Source: Flavobacteriales bacterium (GTDB lineage: Bacteria; Bacteroidota; Bacteroidia; Flavobacteriales_D; Parvicellaceae). Taken from it: a DNA stretch of 64,000 bases. Under the pieces are notes generated by a model. It had not been told where the DNA came from. It saw only the letters and a program-made list of their open reading frames with translations, and made no database searches. The stretch lies in assembly GCA_025210295.1 (NCBI GenBank), contig JAOASC010000046.1:248001-312000 (forward strand), given 5' to 3'. Shown here piece by piece: positions 54,365-63,805 of the stretch; the stretch's first letter is position 1, and each line of letters starts with the position of its first letter. The translations under genes and the position numbers were made by a program.

Positions 54365-55933
54365 TTAAAATTCGTGGTGTTTACTTTCCTCTAAGAATGG
54401 GTGATTCTTTTGTACTAATGAAGCATTCCCCATTGATTTCAATACAGTGAATAAGAATCCTCCTAAGAATAATGCAAACATTCCAACATCTAACAATCCA
54501 AATGACCACTCATCGTGAAGAGTACCAGGCATAACCATCATAAATACATCAAACCAGTGTCCAACGAAGATGATCGATCCAATCACTACAATGAATCCCC
54601 AAGATCTCTTTACATCTCTTGCCATTAAGAATACCATTGGTAAAACAAAGTTTAATCCAAACATTGTGAAGTATAGGTATTTGTACTCCATGATTCTTTC
54701 CCAATAGTAAATAGTTTCTTCACCGATATTTGAATACCAGATTAACATGAATTGAGAGAACCATAAATAACTCCATAAGAAACTTAAAGCAAACATCCAT
54801 TTTGCTAAATCGTGAATATGTGATTGTTTAACAAACTCTAAATATCCTAAACTCTTTAAGTACCCAGTAATCATTAAAACCATAATGATTCCTGACAACC
54901 AAATTCCTGAGAATGTATACCATCCAAATAGTGTACTATACCAGTGAATATCAATTGACATGATAAAATCCCAAGACATTGTTGAAGAGAAAACAGCAAA
55001 GAAAACTAAGAATAATGCTGCTCTTCTAAACATAGTAAAGTGTAGCACTGTACCTCCTTCTTCGTCTTCTCTCATCGACATTTTTCTAAACCATTTCATG
55101 AAATAGATAAATATCCCAAAATACGCGACAACTCTAATCCAGAAGAAAATTTGGTTAAAGTAACCTGACTTTCTCCAAATTAAGTGATCAGCTTTTACGT
55201 TTTCTGGGTCCATCCATGAATAAATATCGTGTAAGCCCATTGCTCCAGTAGCAAAAACAATAACTAAAACAATAATACCAATTGGTAATGCTTGAGATAC
55301 CCCTTCAAATACTCTTAATAATACAACTCCCCATCCAGACTCAGTTGCATAATGCAATGCTAAATAAAATAGAGCTCCTAATGCTATACCAAAGAAGAAG
55401 AATCCATTGATTAAAAGGTTTGACCAAAATCTTCTGAATTTAGAATCAGAAAAAGCAATAGTCCCAGATTCACACAATTCAACGATTGTTTGAGCTGCAT
55501 CTTCGTGATGACCACCGTGAGCTTCATGACCTTCGGCATGCTTAATATGCACACTCCACAAGAAAGTTGGACTTGCATGATGACTTCCGTGAGCTTCATG
55601 TTCATCTCCATGCTCAGCATGTTCTCCATGTCCATCGTGATCTGCGTGTGCATCATGACTCTCTCCATGATGATCTGCATGTCCGTGTCCAGCATCGTGA
55701 ATATCTAACTGATATCCTTTAGCCTCCATTGTTGCAACCAAATCGGTTTTTAATGCATCAATTTTAGCTTGTTCTGCATTTCCCCAATATTCGATATTCA
55801 CCGAATGTTCGTCTATTTTCTCAGCAAAAACATATTCTTTTTGTGAGAAAAATCCAATAATCATTAAAACTAAACCAACAATAGCTAGTCCTAGCGTTAC
55901 TTTTTTTGCTTTATCAGAAATTTGATATTCCAT
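54365..55933 (-). CDS. actF: alternative complex III subunit ActF (quinol:cytochrome c oxidoreductase membrane subunit)
   Basis: 522 residues with about ten membrane helices of the ActF/NrfD-like group (LLINGFFFFGIALGALFYLAL, WMFALSFLWSYLWFSQFM). Two helices flank an unusual soluble segment near the N-terminus: residues 79-143 hold 21 histidines among 65 residues, mixed with Asp, Glu, Ala and Gly. The family has a short loop there. It is part of the quinol-oxidising membrane section of alternative complex III. Follows actE after 62 bases. Confidence 0.93.
   Translation of the reverse strand: MEYQISDKAKKVTLGLAIVGLVLMIIGFFSQKEYVFAEKIDEHSVNIEYWGNAEQAKIDALKTDLVATMEAKGYQLDIHDAGHGHADHHGESHDAHADHDGHGEHAEHGDEHEAHGSHHASPTFLWSVHIKHAEGHEAHGGHHEDAAQTIVELCESGTIAFSDSKFRRFWSNLLINGFFFFGIALGALFYLALHYATESGWGVVLLRVFEGVSQALPIGIIVLVIVFATGAMGLHDIYSWMDPENVKADHLIWRKSGYFNQIFFWIRVVAYFGIFIYFMKWFRKMSMREDEEGGTVLHFTMFRRAALFLVFFAVFSSTMSWDFIMSIDIHWYSTLFGWYTFSGIWLSGIIMVLMITGYLKSLGYLEFVKQSHIHDLAKWMFALSFLWSYLWFSQFMLIWYSNIGEETIYYWERIMEYKYLYFTMFGLNFVLPMVFLMARDVKRSWGFIVVIGSIIFVGHWFDVFMMVMPGTLHDEWSFGLLDVGMFALFLGGFLFTVLKSMGNASLVQKNHPFLEESKHHEF
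55505..55699 (-). other. His-rich loop coding segment in actF
   Basis: Codes for ActF residues 79-143, with 21 His of 65. Codons are CAT/CAC mixed, with repeated GAT/GAA/GCT, so the repeat is imperfect at DNA level. Looks like a metal-binding or buffering loop. Confidence 0.8.
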
Positions 55934-55995
55934 TGCGTATAATTATTCTTTATTAACTTCTTTTTTTTCGAACTAAATTAATCTAGTCTTATTTC

Positions 55996-56712
55996 TTAAT
56001 GACCTGCACCTGGTTCAACAACAGCTACTGAATCCATTACGACAGCAGTTGAATCTGAAACTGGTTTTAATTCGTTTAATTTAAAATCTCCTCCATGTTG
56101 TAAGGTTCTTACATACATAGCAACTTTCCATCTTTCCTCTTTATTTAATTGAGAGGCATGTGGTCCCATTGCTCCTTTACCATAAGTAATGACATGAAAT
56201 ATTTTTCCTAGAGGTCTATCTTTATAGGCTCCATCATAAGGACTCGGTGGGTTGAACCCTCCTACTTCTACAACACCTCCATCTCCTTGTCCTTTCATTC
56301 CATGACAATGTTGACACATGATGTTATATAGACGCTTTCCTTCTTTAACATTTCCATCCACATCTTCTAAGAAAACAGCTGGAATATTATTGTTTGCTGC
56401 TGCTTCATAACCTTCAGGAGTATTCTCATAACCGTAAGGCATTAATATAGCCGCTTTTTCTGGATTAGCAGTAAATGGAATTGTTCCTTCAGCAGGAGTT
56501 CTTGCAGAAATTGTATTTTTTCTAACTTGAGCTTCTTCACTGTATTCATCATCCTTAACTAAACCATAATCTACGTATGCTTCAATTGCTTGAGAACGAT
56601 ACATATCTGGGACATATTCATATCCTGGGCTATCTTCGCTTTTTATACAAGACGAAAGCATTAGCGCTCCTCCTATTGTAAAAATCGATATATATTTTAA
56701 ATTAATTTTCAT
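55996..56712 (-). CDS. actE: alternative complex III subunit ActE, mono-heme cytochrome c lipoprotein
   Basis: 238 residues from the ATG at 56712 (the frame extends to a TTG at 56739 that I do not use). Lipoprotein signal GGALMLSSCIKSED. The mature part has the ACIII N-terminal DMYRSQAIEAYVDYG and a cytochrome c domain with the CxxCH heme site CQHCHGMKGQGDG and a downstream Met ligand candidate in YGKGAMGPHA. Passes electrons to the oxidase side. 31 bases downstream of actD. Confidence 0.93.
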   Translation of the reverse strand: MKINLKYISIFTIGGALMLSSCIKSEDSPGYEYVPDMYRSQAIEAYVDYGLVKDDEYSEEAQVRKNTISARTPAEGTIPFTANPEKAAILMPYGYENTPEGYEAAANNNIPAVFLEDVDGNVKEGKRLYNIMCQHCHGMKGQGDGGVVEVGGFNPPSPYDGAYKDRPLGKIFHVITYGKGAMGPHASQLNKEERWKVAMYVRTLQHGGDFKLNELKPVSDSTAVVMDSVAVVEPGAGH

Positions 56713-56742
56713 TTTCTTTAATATTAAAAGCCAGATCAAAAA

Positions 56743-57288
56743 TTATTTAATTACTTTTTCTTCTAGCTCAACAATAGGTGTTGATTTAACAATTGCATTT
56801 AACTCATCCATTGAAAACTGCGTATTTTCTTCTGGTCTTATTTCAACCACAAAACGATCATCAGTAGTTCTTGGATCTGGATTTCTTGATGGCATTCCTG
56901 GTAAAATTCCATTTCTCAAGAAGTAAACAAATGCCATTCCATGAGCTGCACAAAGTACAGTAAATTCAAACATAATCGGAACAAATGATGGCATGTTACC
57001 TAAGAAATCGAAATTAGGTTTACCTCCGATATTAATTCCTCCCCAATCAACAATCATCATATATCTGATTGTAAGCATAGCTAGTGTTAATCCAGTAATT
57101 CCGAACATAAAAGAAACAATACCTAAACGTGTTTCTTTTACCCCTATAATAGGATCAATACCGTGTATTGGAAATGGTGAAAAAACATCTGCGATGTGTA
57201 CGCCCTTAGCTATCATCTTTTTAGCTGCGTCTTTTGTCACATCATCATCATCGTACATTGCATATATAACTTTATCTGCCATATCCAT
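56743..57288 (-). CDS. actD: alternative complex III subunit ActD (DUF3341)
   Basis: 181 residues. DUF3341 membrane protein with two helices (about 57-80 and 100-125), cytoplasmic N-terminus with DVFSPFPIHGID, and conserved GMPSRNPDPRTTDDRFVV. Its ATG overlaps the actC stop by one base (TAATG), so the two are translationally coupled. A second ATG two codons later is also possible. Confidence 0.95.
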   Translation of the reverse strand: MDMADKVIYAMYDDDDVTKDAAKKMIAKGVHIADVFSPFPIHGIDPIIGVKETRLGIVSFMFGITGLTLAMLTIRYMMIVDWGGINIGGKPNFDFLGNMPSFVPIMFEFTVLCAAHGMAFVYFLRNGILPGMPSRNPDPRTTDDRFVVEIRPEENTQFSMDELNAIVKSTPIVELEEKVIK

Positions 57289-58757
57289 TAGTTATTTTCG
57301 TTCGTGTTATTAGTTGATTCAGCGTCATTAGCTTCTTCAGCATGGTGATCATCGTGACCATGTCCATCATAATACCCTGCTCCGTTTCCGAAACCTTCTT
57401 TAAAGTTTTGACCTGATGATTTTAAGATTGTCTTTAACTCAGCAATAGGCATTACTGGGAAATATCTAGCAAACAATAGGTATAATACAAAGAATAATCC
57501 CATTGTCCCTACATAGACTCCTATATCTACCCAAGTAGGGTGGAAATATGACCAAGCTGATGGTAAATAATCTCTATGGATTGAAGTTACAATAATTACA
57601 AAACGTTCGAACCACATCCCGATATTCACCACAATCGATAAAATAAATGTAAAAGTTAAACTTGTTCTTAATTTTTTGAACCAGAAGAACTGAGGAGATA
57701 ACACGTTACAAGTCATCATTGCCCAATAAGACCACCAATATGGTCCTGTTGCTCTGTTCAAGAATGCATAAGCTTCATATTCTACTCCTGAATACCATGA
57801 GATAAATAGCTCTGTAATATAAGCTACCCCTACTATAGATCCTGTAACCATGATTACGATATTCATGTACTCTATATGTTTGGTATGTAAGTAAGCTTCT
57901 AATTTAAATGCTTTTCTTAAGATAAGCATTAATGTTTGTACCATTGCAAACCCTGAGAATACCGCTCCAGAAACGAAGTAAGGAGGGAAAATTGTTGTAT
58001 GCCAACCAGGAATAACTGATGTAGCAAAGTCAAAAGATACAATAGAGTGTACTGAGAATACTAATGGTGTTGCTAAACCAGCTAATACTAAGGATACTAA
58101 TTCGAAACGGTTCCATGCTTTTGCATTTCCACTCCATCCAAAGCTCAATACACCGTAAGCTCTTTTAGCCACTGGACTAGTAACTCTATCTCTAATCGTT
58201 GCGAAATCTGGAATTAATCCGATATACCAGAATACTAAACCTACAGAGAAGTAGGTAGAGATCGCAAATACATCCCATAATAATGGTGAATTAAAGTTTA
58301 CCCATAAAGATCCAAATTGATTTGGTAATGGGAACACCCAATAACCTACCCAAAGACGTCCCATGTGAATTAATGGAAAAAGTCCTGCCATCATTACGGC
58401 AAAGATTGTCATCGCCTCAGCAGCTCTGTTAATCGCCATTCTCCATTTCTGTCTAAACAGTAATAGTACAGCAGAGATCAGTGTTCCAGCGTGACCGATA
58501 CCTACCCACCATACGAAGTTGGTAATATCCCAAGCCCATTCAACGGTCTTGTTTAGTCCCCATACACCAATACCTGTTCCTAAAAGGTATACGATACATC
58601 CTACTCCCCACAATCCGAAGATTGCAGATATTGTAATTAAAATATACCATCCTTTTGGCGCCTTACTCTCAATTGGACGAATAATATCATCCGTAATGTC
58701 TCTGTAAGACTTGTCTCCCAAAATAAGGGGAATCCTAATGTCTGATTCTTTGTGCAT
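57288..58757 (-). CDS. actC: alternative complex III subunit ActC (NrfD-like)
   Basis: 489 residues with about ten membrane helices of NrfD/PsrC type, a quinol-binding subunit: NFVWWVGIGHAGTLISA, RAAEAMTIFAVMMAGLFP and WHTTIFPPYFVSGAVFSGFA are the conserved helices. The C-terminal tail has GYYDGHGHDDHHAE, a short His-rich stretch. Couples quinol oxidation to the Fe-S subunit. Starts 31 bases after actB. Confidence 0.95.
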   Translation of the reverse strand: MHKESDIRIPLILGDKSYRDITDDIIRPIESKAPKGWYILITISAIFGLWGVGCIVYLLGTGIGVWGLNKTVEWAWDITNFVWWVGIGHAGTLISAVLLLFRQKWRMAINRAAEAMTIFAVMMAGLFPLIHMGRLWVGYWVFPLPNQFGSLWVNFNSPLLWDVFAISTYFSVGLVFWYIGLIPDFATIRDRVTSPVAKRAYGVLSFGWSGNAKAWNRFELVSLVLAGLATPLVFSVHSIVSFDFATSVIPGWHTTIFPPYFVSGAVFSGFAMVQTLMLILRKAFKLEAYLHTKHIEYMNIVIMVTGSIVGVAYITELFISWYSGVEYEAYAFLNRATGPYWWSYWAMMTCNVLSPQFFWFKKLRTSLTFTFILSIVVNIGMWFERFVIIVTSIHRDYLPSAWSYFHPTWVDIGVYVGTMGLFFVLYLLFARYFPVMPIAELKTILKSSGQNFKEGFGNGAGYYDGHGHDDHHAEEANDAESTNNTNENN

Positions 58758-58788
58758 CTAAATTATCTTTTTAATTGCAATTACTATA

Positions 58789-61700
58789 TTAATGACCGTG
58801 ACTTTCATGTCCCTCATCTGCATGTGTTGCTTCCGCATGATGAGCTACAGTCTCTTCTACATTATTTACTTTAACCTGATACCAAACGTTTGGTTTAATA
58901 CCTACTTCTTCTAAAGCTTGGTATGCTCTGTCGCCTTCAGTTTTTGCTCTAACAGCAGACTCTTCATTGTTCCAATCTCCAAAAGTAATACAATCACTTG
59001 GACAAGCATCACCACAAGCAGGCATCACATCTCCATCTACAAGGATTCTACCTTCTTTTTTGGCATTTAATTTACCTTCTTGGATTCTTTGAACACAGAA
59101 TGAACATTTTTCCATTACCCCTCTTGAACGAACAACTACATCTGGATTTAATACCATTCTTGCTGTAGCATCATGCGTTGGGTTAACTTTATCAAACTTC
59201 TTATAATCTCTATAGTTAAACCAGTTGAATCGTCTTACTTTGTAAGGACAGTTATTTCCACAATAACGTGTTCCAATACATCTGTTGTAAGCCATCATAT
59301 TTAACCCCTCGTTACTATGTGTTGTAGCTGCCACTGGACAAACTGTCTCACATGGAGCATGGTTACAGTGTTGGCACATCATTGGCATGAAAACAACTGA
59401 AGGATTTTCTTCAGGAATCTCCATTAATCCATAGTCAAAATCGTTGGTTAAAGGATCTAAGTCATAGGCTTTGTTCTTTTCTTCTTCAGCTGAAGAGAAA
59501 TACCTATCCATTCTTAACCAGTGCATATCTCTTGCTCTTCTGATTTCGTCTTTCCCAACAACAGGAACATTATTTTCAGAGTGACAAGCTACGATACAAA
59601 CACCACATCCATTACATGAAGTTAAGTCAATAGACATCCCCCATCTGTGACCTACATGCTCTACTGGATGTTCATCCCATAAAGACATTTCATTAGGGTT
59701 TACATGTTCACTATGTCCTTTACGGTGAATATGTAATTCATGAATATGATTATAATCGTGTTTACTTCCATTAATGAACGTATCTAATGTCGTTTCTTTA
59801 ACAATAGAATCTCTTCCCATCACCGTGTGATGTGTTTGAGTACATGCCATGTAGTAACGTTCTCCTACAGACAAATCGAAAGTAGCTGGAGCATTGTATG
59901 TTAATTCTCCATTTACAAAACTTGTGAATGGGTATGCATTCCCTCCAATTGGTGTTTTCTTACCATTTTCGTCCAACAAATATTCACCTGTTTGGTCTAA
60001 AGTAACTTGGTAAGCTGCTTTTCCAATTTGTTCTTCATTTGCTCCACGACCATATCCTAAAGCGATACCTATTGTACCTACTTTTTGACCTGGTGTTGGA
60101 ACTACTGGTAATTTAAGTTTATGATCTCCAACTGTAACAGTTGCAACATAAGCTTTATCTTCTTGTCCTAAATGAACTCCATCCCATTGAGATTTTGCAG
60201 TTCCGTTTAATCCAAACTTAACGTAACAATCTGCTGGAGCCATTGTAATATAGTTATCCCAAGTTACCTTTGTCATTGCATCAGGTAACTCTTGTAACCA
60301 TGGGTTAGCAGCATATTGTCCTTCTCCCATCTCAACTTTTTGATACATTACCACCTCTAATTCTGGTGCTTTAGCAACAATATCTTTTATCGTTTTTGCA
60401 GCTGAAGAAGTTGTATCATTAAATGAAACGGCTGTTGCTGGGATTAATGAGCTTTCTGCTGACCCATTATGTACTGCCCAGTTCCAGTATTCATCAAAAG
60501 TTAAATATTTTGTTTGTTGTGAGAAACCATATTTATTCCATGCCTCTCTCATATAGTTATAGAAAGCTTTACTTTCTCTATCAGCTCTTTCTGCTTTCCC
60601 CGCCCATACTAGCAACGTATCTTGCATTTGGCGTGTATCATACATTGGTCTGATAATTGGCTGTTGGATTGAATACTCTCCCATTTTAGGATTTAAATCA
60701 TTCCATGCCTCTAAATAATTATGTGTTGGTGCGTTGTACGTACACAATGCTCCTGTTTCATCTTTATATTCTGAGAAAGAAACTGTTAATCCTATTTTAG
60801 CCATACCTTCAGCAAATTTCTGACCGTTAGGTAAAGTATAAACAGGATTTACTCCATACATTAACAAAGCATCAACTTTTCCAGCCTCTACTTCTTTTAC
60901 AAGCGCTTCAACTTTAGCATCATCAGCTTGTTTAACGTTCAATGGATTATCTAAATCAATTGTCTTTCCATAGTTACCCAATGCACTATTAATTGCATTA
61001 ACAATAACTTGAATTGCTTTATTATTTGCACCTGCTACAACGATAGATTCTCCTTTCGCTGCTTTTAAGTCTTTTCCTATTTTCTTAGCAACAGCTGCTA
61101 TATTTTCTGGAATAGCAACTCCTAAATCTTTTCCTGTTACTTCTTTCAAAATTGCTGCAGCAACCACTCCTTCTTCTGATGGTTTGATTGGAGTTCTAAC
61201 GTCAGCATTTGCTCCAGTTAAACTAAATACCGCATCAAAATGATAGTGCTTAGACATCCAACCACTTTCTGGTTTTCTTGTTTCAGCAAAATCAACATTA
61301 AATTTTGTTGGCATTAACCAGTTTGCTAAGAAATCTGCATCAATACCTACAACAACTTTTGCTTTAGAAAAATCATAATCTGGAATTACATTTTTCCCAA
61401 ACGACTCGTTATTGGCTTTTCTTAATGCTGAATATGAAACCGCATCATACTGAACATGTTTCACATCTGCATTACCGTTAGAAGTCATTGCAGGTGTTCC
61501 ATCTTCGTTTAAAACTGGCATTCCCGCTTCATCAAGAACAGGTGTTTCACCACCTCCTAAAGAAGCAATAAAATCTCCAACAACTAACTGCGTTGAAGGG
61601 CTGATGATTGAATTTGTCAACAACCTTACTTTACCTCCTTTACTCGCTATTGCTTTCAATTTTGCTCCAACTTCCTTATCCAAGTCAGCCCAAGTAATTT

Positions 61701-62172
61701 CAGCATCTCCTTTATAAGCTCCTTTTAGACGTTCCCCATTATATAAATTAAGAACAGAAGCTGCAACTCTAGGTGTTAATCCACCTTTTGTTAATCCAAA
61801 ACTTTTGTTTCCTTTAACCCAAATTGGACGTCCTTCTCTAGCTTTTACTAAAACATTAGCAAAATCATTCCCATCATAGAATGTACTTGCGTACCAATTC
61901 GCTACACCAGGAGTAATATCTTCTGGTTTGTTAACGTAAGGAATAGACTTAATAACAGGTGCCTCACATGAAGCTAATGTTGCAGCAGCAACACCAAAAC
62001 CTAAAAACTTCAAGAAATCTCTTCTACCCGTTTTAAATTCAGAAGCTCCTTCGTCTCCAATAAACTCACCTACAGGCAAATCTTCTTTGAATTCTTTCTG
62101 GCTCTTTTCAATAAACTCAGGTGTTTGATGTTTCTCATCTAACCCTTTCCAGTATGTTTTATTCATACTCAT
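58789..62172 (-). CDS. actB: alternative complex III subunit ActB, fused molybdopterin-like and Fe-S subunit
   Basis: 1127 residues. N-terminal Tat-type signal (GRRDFLKFLGFG, followed by ASC). Residues about 60-790 resemble molybdopterin oxidoreductases but, as in known ActB, no cofactor ligand is evident. The C-terminal part (about 850-1090) holds four cysteine clusters for iron-sulfur centres: CNGCGVCIVACH, CQHCNHAPCETVCP, CIGTRYCGNNCPY and CSFCVQRIQ with a late CGDACPSDC. The tail (VAHHAEATHADEGHESHGH) is His-rich. Takes electrons from quinol via ActC/F and passes them to the hemes of ActA. 24 bases after actA. Confidence 0.96.
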   Translation of the reverse strand: MSMNKTYWKGLDEKHQTPEFIEKSQKEFKEDLPVGEFIGDEGASEFKTGRRDFLKFLGFGVAAATLASCEAPVIKSIPYVNKPEDITPGVANWYASTFYDGNDFANVLVKAREGRPIWVKGNKSFGLTKGGLTPRVAASVLNLYNGERLKGAYKGDAEITWADLDKEVGAKLKAIASKGGKVRLLTNSIISPSTQLVVGDFIASLGGGETPVLDEAGMPVLNEDGTPAMTSNGNADVKHVQYDAVSYSALRKANNESFGKNVIPDYDFSKAKVVVGIDADFLANWLMPTKFNVDFAETRKPESGWMSKHYHFDAVFSLTGANADVRTPIKPSEEGVVAAAILKEVTGKDLGVAIPENIAAVAKKIGKDLKAAKGESIVVAGANNKAIQVIVNAINSALGNYGKTIDLDNPLNVKQADDAKVEALVKEVEAGKVDALLMYGVNPVYTLPNGQKFAEGMAKIGLTVSFSEYKDETGALCTYNAPTHNYLEAWNDLNPKMGEYSIQQPIIRPMYDTRQMQDTLLVWAGKAERADRESKAFYNYMREAWNKYGFSQQTKYLTFDEYWNWAVHNGSAESSLIPATAVSFNDTTSSAAKTIKDIVAKAPELEVVMYQKVEMGEGQYAANPWLQELPDAMTKVTWDNYITMAPADCYVKFGLNGTAKSQWDGVHLGQEDKAYVATVTVGDHKLKLPVVPTPGQKVGTIGIALGYGRGANEEQIGKAAYQVTLDQTGEYLLDENGKKTPIGGNAYPFTSFVNGELTYNAPATFDLSVGERYYMACTQTHHTVMGRDSIVKETTLDTFINGSKHDYNHIHELHIHRKGHSEHVNPNEMSLWDEHPVEHVGHRWGMSIDLTSCNGCGVCIVACHSENNVPVVGKDEIRRARDMHWLRMDRYFSSAEEEKNKAYDLDPLTNDFDYGLMEIPEENPSVVFMPMMCQHCNHAPCETVCPVAATTHSNEGLNMMAYNRCIGTRYCGNNCPYKVRRFNWFNYRDYKKFDKVNPTHDATARMVLNPDVVVRSRGVMEKCSFCVQRIQEGKLNAKKEGRILVDGDVMPACGDACPSDCITFGDWNNEESAVRAKTEGDRAYQALEEVGIKPNVWYQVKVNNVEETVAHHAEATHADEGHESHGH

Positions 62173-62196
62173 GTTTTTTGATTCTTTACGTAATAA

Positions 62197-63537
62197 TTAA
62201 TAATGACACTTAGCACATTCCCATCCTCCAAGCTCTCTCACAGTAACTTTCTCGTCCTCTAATATTCTTCTCATTGCATCTGGACGATTCTTTAATCTAT
62301 TATGAACTTCTTCATAATAATCACTTTTCGTCAAATCAACAGTCTTTTCATTATGACATTCGATACACCATCCCATTGTTAAGATTGGTTTTTCCAAAGG
62401 AATAATTTTATCATCAGTTTTTGCCAACTCATTGATTTCTTCATTAGTTGAAACTCTACCCAACGTGTAAGTTTTAACATCTCCGTGACATTGACGACAA
62501 TCGATATTCCCTGTATTAGCATTTACGTGCTGAGCATGACTAAAGAACACATGATCAGGCATATTGTGGGCTTTATTCCAAACTATTGGAGTTCCCTCAA
62601 TCACATTCCCATACTCATCGTAGTTATAATCGCTTTTCTCAGGATCATAACCTGCAGCAGCATATAGTTTAGCAATTTCTTTTGTTCCTGTTTCTGTACC
62701 CTCTGGCACCATTCTATGACAGTTCATACAAACATTGGTCGTTGGAATTCCAGCATGCTTAGACTTTTCAGCTGAATTATGACAATACTTACAGTCAATC
62801 CCCATATCTCCAGCATGCAACTTATGCGAATATTTCACAGGTTGAGATGGTTGGTAATCAGAAATAACATTTACTTCGTACCCACGAGCAAATAACTCTA
62901 CACCAGCTGTTATTGCTACCACTAAAAACAACAACAATGCAAACAACCAGTTTCTGTATATCCAAGAATTAACTCGATCCTTAGTGCTATCGTAAGTAAC
63001 AACTTCTTCTCCTTTTCTTTCAGCAACAGCTACAGAAAGCAACCTCTTCACAGACAATGCAGCATATGCTACAACACCTGCTACCAATAACGAAACAATC
63101 AACCACAACACATAATTTGTAGTTGGCTCTTTCACGGCAACCTCACCACCTGTATCTTTCTTCTTTACAGGAGCCACATAAGCATCAGCATAATCTAAAA
63201 TAGCATCCACTTGCTCTTTGGTAACTGACTGTGGAGTCATCTGAGACTTACTAAAATTGATTACTTCAGCTGCTCTTTTCGACTTACCACTTTCAGCCAA
63301 ACCAACAGGGTCAGCTATCCATTCATAAATCATTTCTCCTTCGCCAGCCTCTTCCCAAAGTGCTCTCGCACCTTGCAACTTTGGTCCAGTTGAATTCTTA
63401 TCTAACTTATGACAAGCAGCACAATTTGCTTTAAACAAAGCGGCACCATCTTCAGCAGCGAAACCACTTGGAACAGCAGCAAATATTGCTAAAGTTACTC
63501 CAAGAGTTTTAATTTTATTTCTCCAATTAATCTTCAT
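62197..63537 (-). CDS. actA: alternative complex III subunit ActA, hexaheme cytochrome c
   Basis: 446 residues. Signal peptide (to about residue 27), a class I cytochrome c domain with CAACHK, two membrane helices (YVLWLIVSLLVAGVVAYAAL and WLFALLLFLVVAITAGVELF), then a pentaheme part with CKYCHN, CMNCHR, CRQCHG, CIECHN and CAKCHY. Typical ActA has five hemes; this one has an added monoheme domain at the N-terminus, giving six CxxCH sites. First gene of the act-cox operon. A TAnnTTTGC box lies 43-51 bases upstream. Confidence 0.95.
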   Translation of the reverse strand: MKINWRNKIKTLGVTLAIFAAVPSGFAAEDGAALFKANCAACHKLDKNSTGPKLQGARALWEEAGEGEMIYEWIADPVGLAESGKSKRAAEVINFSKSQMTPQSVTKEQVDAILDYADAYVAPVKKKDTGGEVAVKEPTTNYVLWLIVSLLVAGVVAYAALSVKRLLSVAVAERKGEEVVTYDSTKDRVNSWIYRNWLFALLLFLVVAITAGVELFARGYEVNVISDYQPSQPVKYSHKLHAGDMGIDCKYCHNSAEKSKHAGIPTTNVCMNCHRMVPEGTETGTKEIAKLYAAAGYDPEKSDYNYDEYGNVIEGTPIVWNKAHNMPDHVFFSHAQHVNANTGNIDCRQCHGDVKTYTLGRVSTNEEINELAKTDDKIIPLEKPILTMGWCIECHNEKTVDLTKSDYYEEVHNRLKNRPDAMRRILEDEKVTVRELGGWECAKCHY

Positions 63538-63579
63538 GCTTTTACCTTTAAGGTCGATTTTTAAGCTTTTTTAACATCC

Positions 63580-63588
63580 GCAAAAGTA
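63580..63588 (-). promoter_or_regulatory. -7 box TACTTTTGC for the act-cox operon
   Basis: Minus strand TACTTTTGC matches TAnnTTTGC, identical to the rpsF box, about 43 bases before actA. The operator 63646-63662 is 57-74 bases further upstream. Confidence 0.6.
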
Positions 63589-63645
63589 ACACTTGCCTCT
63601 TTATTTCACAGCGTTTTGTCATAAAATTGTCTACAAATTCACTAT

Positions 63646-63662
63646 TTTAGAATTATTCTAAA
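63646..63662. promoter_or_regulatory. palindromic operator TTTAGAATTATTCTAAA
   Basis: Fourth copy of TTTAGA-n5-TCTAAA, in the 268-base divergent region between actA and the gene at 63806. It is 109 bases from actA and 143 from the other start, upstream of the actA -7 box, a position more like an upstream activation site. Which gene it controls is open. Confidence 0.55.
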
Positions 63663-63805
63663 TAACATAAATAAAAATATAATTCGCCTACCACAATTAT
63701 TCCTCGACAAAAAGCAGAATACTTCTACATTTAAAAACTGGAACAATTTTTATGGTTTATATTATTCTTTTATATTACTTTGTAAAACCAAACCGTATTA
63801 AACCA

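Noticed and set aside
55490-55708. plus-strand and second minus-strand open frames over the actF His-rich loop
   Set aside because: Low-complexity Met/His-type translations caused by the CAT/GAT-rich codons of the loop; they overlap an unambiguous actF frame.
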